Assembly (NCBI GenBank): GCA_027604705.1 | Contig: JADHYV010000104.1 | Span: 1-51,086, forward strand | From: Allomyces arbusculus | Lineage: Eukaryota; Blastocladiomycota; Blastocladiomycetes; Blastocladiales; Blastocladiaceae | Length of the DNA: 51,086 nucleotides | Direction of reading: 5' to 3' | Part shown: positions 44,103 through 51,086 of the stretch, piece by piece | Layout of the letters: each line of letters begins with the position of its first letter | Numbering within the stretch: position 1 is the first letter of the stretch | Notes under the pieces: generated by a model | Database searches by the model: none | What the model was told of the DNA's origin: nothing | Seen by the model: only the letters and a program-made list of their open reading frames with translations | Position numbers and translations under genes: made by a program

Positions 44103-45380
44103 ATGGCGCCCAAGAGCCCGATCAAGCGTTTCTCAGGCCTGCTCGGCACTGGCAACGGCCATCGGCTCGCCAAAAAGGGCATTGCGTGTGACGGCGAGTT
44201 GAAGAACTCGGGGCATGTGCACACGTCGACGACGATTGTGCCGCCCGGCACTGCGATCAAGGACGCGGGCACCGACCCGACCGGGTCGCCGTTATCCAAC
44301 AGCAGCGAGTCGTTGACTACGGGCGCGCGAAGCCGTCGGTGGGTGGGAGCGCGCCCGCGATCGCGGCAATGACAGCCAAGCCGGATACGCGTGCGGCTGA
44401 TGGGGTCCATGTCGTGGTTCGACTGTGTGGATTGCCCGAAAGGTTTTTCTCACCTCATTTGCTGATTGGCATAAAACAAGGTCAGTCCGCACGCCTCGTC
44501 GGTGCCGGCGCTAAGCAAGGACCGTCGTTCCTGACGGGTACGAAGTCAACGGCGGGTATGTCCAATTCTACGGCGGGTTCAAGTGAGACGATGACCGGTG
44601 CCGCGTCAGGATCGCCGTCGTCGGGCACGAATAGCGCCCTGATGAGTTTGCGCAAGGTGGGGAGTGCCGAAGCGCAGCCGCTCGTGGCCGGAGTCTCGAT
44701 TGACTGCAAGCTGTCTGTGCTCTCGAACGTGTCGCGCGCGCCGAACCTGAGCGGGCTGGCGCAGGAGGTAACCAAAGGCGGTGTCCGTCGACCTGGGGTG
44801 TGAGGGTGTTGGGGCCAAGAGCCCCGCCGGTGTGAACGGGAACGCGGTACGGCTCCGAATCCTTGATCCGATTCCGTGTTGGATTGCGAACTGACCGATT
44901 TGTTCGATGGTCAGGTTCATGACGCGGCTGCCACCCCGTCGCAGGTACCGTTGCTGTCGCAGACACTCGCCGCAACTTTACTGCCGCCGTCGCCGGTCCC
45001 CGTCTACCTCGAATGGTGTGTCCAGCAAAACCAGAAGCACGTCCACCCGAACATTGAAATTCCTGAGCCGGACGCGCCCGGCCTGTCCCATTCGGACACG
45101 CACTTGCCTCCACGGGGTCCCGCTCAACTGGAGTCACTGCTCCATTCCGAGACGCTATCAATCGCGGCACGTTCTTCAATTATGAAGTCCCGACGTTCAT
45201 GGGCAGGAATTGAACTTTTGTTTTTGTTGATAGCAATGGTACAAGGCTCGCGACGCTCAAGACCGGGCGATGGCGGCATGGGCACATGCGCAACCGCAGG
45301 TGCCGATGGCTGTTTCACCGCCGCTGCCGCCGTTCGGTCCCTAGGTGCCACAGATTATGGTACGCTTGCTGAGTGATACT
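44103..45380 (+). pseudogene. Disrupted gene remnants, unidentified
   Basis: Protein-like pieces on the plus strand. The first starts MAPKSPIKRFSGLLGTGNGH at 44103. Further in comes VGGSAPAIAAMTAKPD in another frame, then LRKVGSAEAQPLVAGVSIDC and KLSVLSNVSRAPNLSGLAQE up to about 44768. Finally LTDLFDGQVHDAAATPSQ and VPVYLEWCVQQNQKHVHPN occur around 44890-45060. Neither the frame nor plausible GT-AG introns connect all of them: the step near 44330 looks like a frameshift. They may be one subtelomeric gene that has decayed, or a gene with introns that I could not place. Function not recognised. Confidence 0.35.
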
Positions 45381-45421
45381 CCAGATTCGAGTGAGCGGCA
45401 ACTGATCAAACCGTGTGGAAA

Positions 45422-47211
45422 ATGGTGGTGACAGGCTTCCGCCATGGGTCTGGACATGTTCTCGGCTCCGCTCACCAAGCAGCACGATGGCGTCTTCGCA
45501 AACAACGACCGCCCGCGATTCACTTCCCCGAGGCTGTGCAGTGGCGCGTGTGCGCACACCTCTATCACGCCGACCGGCCGGCGCTCGCGCGACTCAACCG
45601 CGTCTCGGGCGACTGGTACGAGGCAAGCGTGCGCACGGCTATGTGGCACGCGAGCGAGTCGTGGTTGCCGCTGGAGACGCACTTGTGTGGGTGTTCCTCG
45701 GACTCACCGATGTAGCGGATCGAACCGCAGTTTGTGCTCGATTACATGATGACCAAGGAGTCGCCGTTTAGGATGATTGCGTGGGTGCCCGGCATCGCAC
45801 CGCGGGTGCAGAAGCCGTCGTATGACGTGATCCATCGGTACTGTGCGCATCGGCGCGTGCGGCTCGGGTTGCCACCGAATGGTATGCTCCGCTCCTACTC
45901 GGCGCGACCGGTCAAGCCGAGTGACGCGACGACTGAAGACGAGTTCAAGGCAATGTTTACTGAGATTCCGGGCACTCCAGACCAGATTTACCTCGTGTGG
46001 GCCGACCCGGACGTGGACGTGGACGACCAGCACCATTTCGGGCTGCGGCTCGTGCCCGGCGTCTCGCTTTTACGCGTGCCGCCGCACTCTTTCCGGACGT
46101 GTTTGCTGCGCAGGCGCGTGCCGGAGTACCGGATGCCGCAAGCTATTCCACCGCAGATTACGACTTTGGTCGTGGCCGGGCCAGTCGCGCCCGAGGGAGT
46201 CAAGAACTTCCTCAACATCGCCGGGCAGTACTTGCATCTCACTACGCTCCATATCGAGATCGTGGCTCTGGAGCTCGATTGGTAGGTATCGTTGCCGAGG
46301 TCATTGCGCGTATGCCTAGCCTAAGCTCCTCGCACTCAAGCTGCCGTCGGCCATGGTCCTGCCCGACGCCGACCTGACGCGGGTCATGACCTCCGTCGGC
46401 CGGTCGGTGCGCGTACTCGAGCTCAACGCGGTCATCGGCAAGCAGACGGCGCAGACGATCGCGCAGCAGCCATGAATCCACACGCTCACGCACATCGGCC
46501 TCGAATCGATCCCCGCCGGCCTCGTCGCGGTCCTGCGCAACCTGACCTCCTTCTCGCTGCGGTGCAGTACCCTCACGCACGACCTCGCGACGCGTACGGG
46601 CCAGGTGCCTCGTCAATTCGGCGCGCACGCTGCGCGCGTTTGTGCTCGACCAGGCGCTCTAACCCGCGACGCACGCCGACGACGCGACCCACCTGTCGTC
46701 AATTCTTGCGGCAGTGCCTGACGGTGCGGATTCACGAGACGACGCGGCTCCATCCGACGTCGCGGAGCGTAGGTGGAAATCCGGCTGAGACGGCGTGGAC
46801 GTTCCCTCCGGGACTGCAGCGGTTGCGTGTGGGGGTGCTTGACGCGGCGGTGGATTTGGCGGCGTGGATTGCGGCGGTGCCGGAGTCGGTGGTGGCGCTG
46901 CGCGTCGAGCATGCGCGTGGGGCGAGTGATTGCGAGGTGTGGTTGTCAAGGCGCTCGCGGTCCGGGAAAAGGCGAGGAAGGCGCGTCGCGCAGCTGCAAG
47001 CAAGCAGAACGCGAACAAGGCCTCAGGTATTGGCGAGGAGGAGGAGGGTGCCGCTGGCGAACGGGTGGACAAGGTTGCGGACCATGTCGTCGAGCCGGCG
47101 CCGGTGGAAAAGTCCGCCTCGGCCGCGATGGCACCTCTGAACGAGCACGAGGCCTCAGTGGCGCCAGCGCCGCGCGTACTGAGCACCGAGGATTTGGAGC
47201 GGGACGAGTAA
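45422..47211 (+). pseudogene. F-box / leucine-rich-repeat-like gene, apparently decayed
   Basis: An F-box-like start (IHFPEAVQWRVCAHLYHADR, then LARLNRVSGDWYEASV) is followed by a coherent stretch with PQFVLDYMMTKESPFRMIAW and repeating Leu-rich strands (QITTLVVAGPVAPEGVKNFL, LHLTTLHIEIVALELDW). Further Leu-rich repeats follow (LALKLPSAMVLPDADLTRVM, HTLTHIGLESIPAGLVAVLR) and an acidic Ala-rich tail ending VLSTEDLERDE. F-box/LRR proteins choose substrates for SCF ubiquitin ligases. The pieces lie in different frames: steps near 45690 and 46285 cannot be explained by GT-AG introns of usual size, a stop codon interrupts the LRR stretch near 46473, and the frame changes again near 46940. This indicates a pseudogene or sequence errors. 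It is the gene second nearest the telomere, where decay is common. Confidence 0.65.
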
Positions 47212-47777
47212 GTGCGGTGGGCGGACGGGCTGCTCGACGCGTGATGATTATTGAAGACGACTTTGAGGACGGTAGGGGATAGTGTGCAGACCGGCCGGCG
47301 GTAAATAGTGGTTGCGCGTGAATGGTTGTGTCCAGACGAAGGTCAGTGCAGTTGCTGGTCTTGAAGCGTCATCGTTGGCCGCAGGACAGCGGAGCTGTTG
47401 CCTTTTGGGAGGTATGGACGTAGCACTGGATGGTTTCGCGAGAGATGACGATCGACTGGCCGCTTGGTCGCTTTGCGCAAACTGTGGCCTCACCAGCGCG
47501 AGTGGTGAACAGCCCAGCAATCGCGTTGTCATTCAAGGCGGGCGACCATATCACAGAACAACCACTCGCACATCGCTTTTTCACCAAGAACACCGCCGAC
47601 GTCCACAATTCATCAATCGCCATTCACCATTTCCATTCCCGCCTGAGCCCGCACCACCTGCTGCATTCAAGTCTTCTGCGACAAAAAGCGACCTTCAAGC
47701 GGCCACGACTCGAGCGCGGCCTAAACACCTGAATTGTCGAGCTGCAACATCTGCAACGGTCGCGCACACACGGCAAG
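47212..47777. other. Intergenic, promoter of ITFG2-like gene
   Basis: About 570 bp upstream of the ITFG2-like start codon, less GC-rich than the genes. No repeat or reading frame of interest seen. Confidence 0.45.
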
Positions 47778-50155
47778 ATGCACGCGCGAACGATTACGCT
47801 GCCCGACTACGGTATCATCACGCCCGACATGCCGCACTTCAGGCCTCACCTCGCCGATGCCAGTTCGCGACCTGGTGGCTACAAGCGGTGGGCGACCGCT
47901 CTGTACACACGCGGCACTGACGGCGAGCAAAATCCGTGCTAGCCAGCTGGCGCTTCGAGGGCAACATCAACGCCAACGCTCTCGTGATCGGCGACGTCGA
48001 CAATGACGACGTACGGAGCTCTTCTGCCCGCTCCATGCACAATGATGCGATCCTGACCTCGCTGTGTGCGTCGCGATGCAGGAGCACGAGCTCGTAATCG
48101 CCAACATCCACGGCCGGCTGGCCGTCTTCAAGTACCTGACTGGCAACGGCACCATGCCGCGCCGCGGCGATTTTTGGGAAGAGTCGGATGACGACCTCGA
48201 TGACGATTTGGCCGCGATTGACGACGACGAGTTTTTTTTGCGCTACGACCACGTCATTGTCGGCGAGCCGTGGCTGGTCATGGACGGGTTGGGCAGTGTA
48301 CGCTCTTCGGCCGGCTTCATTCGCCCGAACTGGTGAACATCTCAGTGATATTTTCACGCTCGATCCAGGTGACGAGCCTTGTGGTCGGCGACTTGGGGAC
48401 GACGGGAGTCGTAGGTATCTTTTTTCCTTACCGATTGGATTGTGTCTCTTTCGATGAAAGACGCTAACTTGAACGCTTTCGCTTTGCCCAGAATTCGATT
48501 GTCACGGTGAGCGCAGAGGTTTGCCGACTTGCTCCCTCAACCGTGGTTGAGAGTAAATTCTCACCCACCCTTTCTTTGCAGGGCACCTTGTCCGTCATTG
48601 ACGTGGTCACGACGCATCAAAAGTCGAGCTTAGTCCTGCGATTCCAGATCCCGGCCCCATTGAACGTGTGCCGCATGCTCATTGCCGACCTCGGTACGAA
48701 TAGCGCTCAACCGGCCGGAACCCCGCAAGAGCATCCCACTAACGCTCGAATTCGCATTCTCAGATGGCGACGGTCGCAACGAACTCGTCCTCGCCCGCAC
48801 TGACCGACAAGTCTCCGTCTTTGCCGTACACGTTCCCGCTGCCCTACTCGCATCCTCGCGCCCAACTTCGCAACCCGAAACCCCACGGCTTGGTCCGGGC
48901 CCACCGCCCGGGGGTGCTGCAATTGCCGTCTCCAAGGCCTCGTCGATCGCGTCGATCCCGGGTGCCATGATCGCACCCAGCGCCTCGGTCTCTGCGGGGC
49001 CGGGTACTACTACTGCTACGACTACCGCTACCGTGACCACGGTCCCTTCGCCGCTCTTAGTCCCGTCCGGAACCGGCACGCTCCGCGGTCGTCGTCGAAC
49101 GCTCACGTCTCCGGCGCCACCGCCACTCGCTGATTTGCTCGCTGCCGCTGCGGCAGTTCCACTTCCAACAACGCGTCCGAGTACCGCTGGTGGACATGCA
49201 ACGCCCGTCCCGACGTTGGAAATGCGTACGACGTTTGCGTTTGCCGGGCAGATTGGGTCACTTGGGCTCGTGGCGGACCCGGATGGGGTCGATGACGCGC
49301 CGTGGCTCTTGGTCGCGCAGCCTGCAGGGAAGGTGGAAGTGGTATTGCCGACGGGCGAGCGGTGCGTATGGCCGGTTACGGCGCCGCTGCCGAGCGGTGT
49401 AGCTGATGGTGCGGGTGCAGCGGAAAGCGCAGGCAAACCCGCTGCGCCGACCAAGTCCGGTGAGAACCGGTACTTGCAGCAAATGAACGAGGCCATGTCG
49501 TTTCTGGTACGCCTTTTTTTTTTTTTTTTTTGACGCATAGGATCAGCGTCTCTCGAAACTTCGACTGACTCTTCCGCAATTCCCTTAGCCGATTCGCTAC
49601 ACGACTGACACAATTGACGCGACCCCCGTCGTGTCGACTCCCGCCGTATCGACTCCCGCCCTCCTGACGAAAACGACGACTACAACAACCGCGCAAGTTG
49701 CGACCGAACTTGTAACTCTGCCCTCCGGCCACGTCGCGGCCATCACGTCCGACGGGACCGTCACCTTTTACACGCGCAACGCCGGCGACCCCGCGGCGCG
49801 GTCTGACCTGCAAGTCAACCACCAGCTGTTCGCGGCCGGCTGGATCCCGACGGCTGCGGGTGCCGCTGTTGTTGCATGCGCGCACGACGGGACGACCTAC
49901 ATGGTGGACGCGACGCTCGACGCGGTTCAGGTCGTTGCGCGGGATCGAGTCGCCGGTTTTGTTGCTGGTCCGCTGGCGGTGGCGCCGGGCGTGCACCGCG
50001 CGTGCATGGTGTACGTGAATTTCGAGAACCGCGTCGAGGTCGTGCATGCGGACGCGGCCCGGTTGGGGAGGAATGGGATGCGGTTGCGTGATGCGAGCGA
50101 GGTGGTGCCGGGGTTGGGGCGCGACGAGATTGCAGCAGCCTTGTATGCATCTTGA
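47778..50155 (+). CDS. ITFG2: ITFG2-like beta-propeller protein (KICSTOR subunit candidate)
   Basis: Eight exons (47778-47874, 47943-48010, 48082-48297, 48369-48410, 48492-48518, 48582-48693, 48764-49506, 49589-50155) keep one frame at all seven introns (63-82 nt) and give 623 residues. The propeller repeats carry FG-GAP-like signatures: NALVIGDVDNDDEHELVIAN then IHGRLAVFKYL; VTSLVVGDLGTTGVNSIVTV then SAEGTLSVIDV; and DLDGDGRNELVLARTDRQVS. These match ITFG2 order and spacing (GDVDND...ELVVG; DGDG...ELVVxxTDR). In animals ITFG2, with KPTN, SZT2 and KICS2, forms KICSTOR, which anchors GATOR1 at the lysosome to restrain TORC1 under starvation; whether a fungus uses it that way is inference. Exons 4 and 5 encode only 14 and 9 residues. 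Residues about 230-460 are a Ser/Pro/Ala-rich insertion. Intron 7 holds a run of about 18 T. A broken copy of exon 8 lies at 28438-28720. Confidence 0.85.
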
Positions 50156-50764
50156 CATCATGCAGTTTATCTGTTCTGGTGTTGATCCAATGAACTGCGA
50201 GTTTTCTTCGTTTTGTCGGCCAGACTTCAGACTTCCCATTGCTCGTCCGCTTTGCAGCAGTCCCATTCACCCGGATATATCCCCCGAACTGTATTGAACG
50301 ATCTTATGGACGCGCGACTCCCACGAGAGTCGCACGCACGTCGTTCTGTTGCCAGTTCGCTCCCTTCCGTTTGTGTGGCTCGTTCTAGACCAAGGTCCTG
50401 GCGATGTGACCAAGCAGTCGGACGTGGTGGTGGCCGCGGGTTTGGGCCAGGACGCGCGCATCATGGCCTTGCCAAACATCTCTCTCCATAGCCATCCCAA
50501 ACTTGCATTTGTCGTGGTCCGCAATGAGCTCGGCACTGCGCCCTAGTCACTCACTGATTTTGGCAATGGAATCATGGCTCTCTGACTCGATTGGGCCAAG
50601 ATTGGTGGTATCAATGCGTCCATGTGGAAGACTCTGGCACATACTGTGCCAGACCCGCTGCTCGATCTCCGCCTCGCGATGTCTTGGCTCAGCCGTTCAG
50701 TAGCCGTGCTGCCGCATCGGCTTCCATTGCTCTTCTCGCTTTCTCTGTTTTGTGACGACGCGCG
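50156..50764. other. Subtelomeric spacer
   Basis: About 610 bp between the last gene and the telomeric repeats. Single-copy by eye, no gene, no satellite or Y-prime-like element recognised. Confidence 0.5.
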
Positions 50765-51086
50765 TTAGGTTTTAGGTTTTTAGGTTTTTGTTAGGTTTTA
50801 GGTTTTTAGGTTAGGTTAGGTTTTTAGGTTTTAGGTTTTTTTAGGTTTTTTAGGTTTTTAGGTTTTTTAGGTTTTTTAGGTTAGGTTTTTTTAGGTTTAG
50901 GTTAGGTTTTAGGTTTTAGGTTTAGGTTAGGTTTTTTAGGTTAGGTTAGGTTTAGGTTTAGGTTTTTTAGGTTTAGGTTTTTTAGGTTTTTAGGTTTAGG
51001 TTTAGGTTTAGGTTTAGGTTTAGGTTTAGGTTAGGTTTAGGTTTTTTTAGGTTTTAGGTTTTTAGGTTAGGTTAGGTTATTAGGTT
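50765..51086 (+). repeat. Telomeric repeat array, irregular TnAGG
   Basis: From 50765 to the window end every unit is AGG preceded by two to seven T, most often three to five (TTAGG, TTTAGG, TTTTAGG, TTTTTAGG). The strand is G-rich toward the right end, so the chromosome terminus is on the right. Only two G occur per unit, unlike the TTAGGG of most fungi. The T number changes from unit to unit without a fixed period. Confidence 0.93.

Noticed and set aside
1-51086. tRNA, rRNA, CRISPR arrays or bacterial operons
   Set aside because: No cloverleaf with a B-box-like GGTTCGA context, no rRNA core and no regularly spaced repeats were found; gene structure is eukaryotic.
1-51086. Retroviral, LTR or Polinton-like remnants
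   Set aside because: No reverse transcriptase, integrase, capsid or paired long direct repeats recognised. The only clear mobile element is the plain DNA transposon.

Overview
The window is a chromosome end of a GC-rich, intron-rich eukaryote. Introns are mostly 56-105 nt, usually with donors such as GTACGC or GTGCGT and CAG/TAG acceptors. The gene set includes a PKA catalytic subunit, a MIS12 kinetochore protein, a RasGEF, a protoglobin, a class C GPCR with a betaine-binding-like ectodomain and a concentrative nucleoside transporter. Together these suggest a zoosporic fungus, most likely Blastocladiomycota (Allomyces, Blastocladiella or Catenaria relatives). The phylum is inferred; the eukaryotic gene structure is read directly. 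The right edge is a telomere: TTAGG-like repeats with a variable number of T, running 5' to 3' off the end.

Layout from left to right. 0.4-5.9 kb: ABCC/MRP-type ABC transporter (minus). 7.4-10.9 kb: class C GPCR with an OpuAC-like ectodomain (minus), divergent from a coiled-coil protein gene at 11.6-13.6 kb (plus). 14.3-14.7 kb: mitochondrial ribosomal protein uL23m (plus). 15.0-18.5 kb: a recent DNA transposon with about 370 bp inverted repeats and a decayed transposase. 19.9-21.8 kb: protoglobin with a C-terminal membrane anchor (minus), divergent from MIS12 at 22.4-23.4 kb. 24.1-28.2 kb: SH3-WW-RasGEF protein (plus). 28.2-31.2 kb: gene-poor stretch with a pseudogene fragment of the distal ITFG2-like gene, a sequence gap and simple repeats. 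31.2-32.7 kb: PKA catalytic subunit (minus). 34.5-36.3 kb: multi-pass membrane protein (plus). 36.7-38.1 kb: seven-TM protein (minus). 40.1-41.8 kb: CNT nucleoside transporter (minus). 44-47.2 kb: decayed genes, including an F-box/LRR-like gene. 47.8-50.2 kb: ITFG2-like beta-propeller gene with a 9-codon exon. 50.8-51.1 kb: telomere.

Many genes concern signalling: a ligand-binding GPCR, a Ras activator, PKA, a heme sensor, a candidate nutrient-TORC1 regulator (ITFG2) and a nucleoside transporter. They are not an operon and no co-regulation is visible. Exon models were built by hand by requiring GT-AG boundaries, preserved frame and family-typical sequence across junctions. For ten genes all junctions keep the frame (the single-exon uL23m trivially); the exceptions are the 11.6 kb gene (3' end uncertain) and the 34.5 kb gene (5' end uncertain). 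The most notable points are the membrane-anchored protoglobin, the GPCR architecture, the irregular telomere, the fresh transposon and the ITFG2 pseudogene copy 21 kb from its source.
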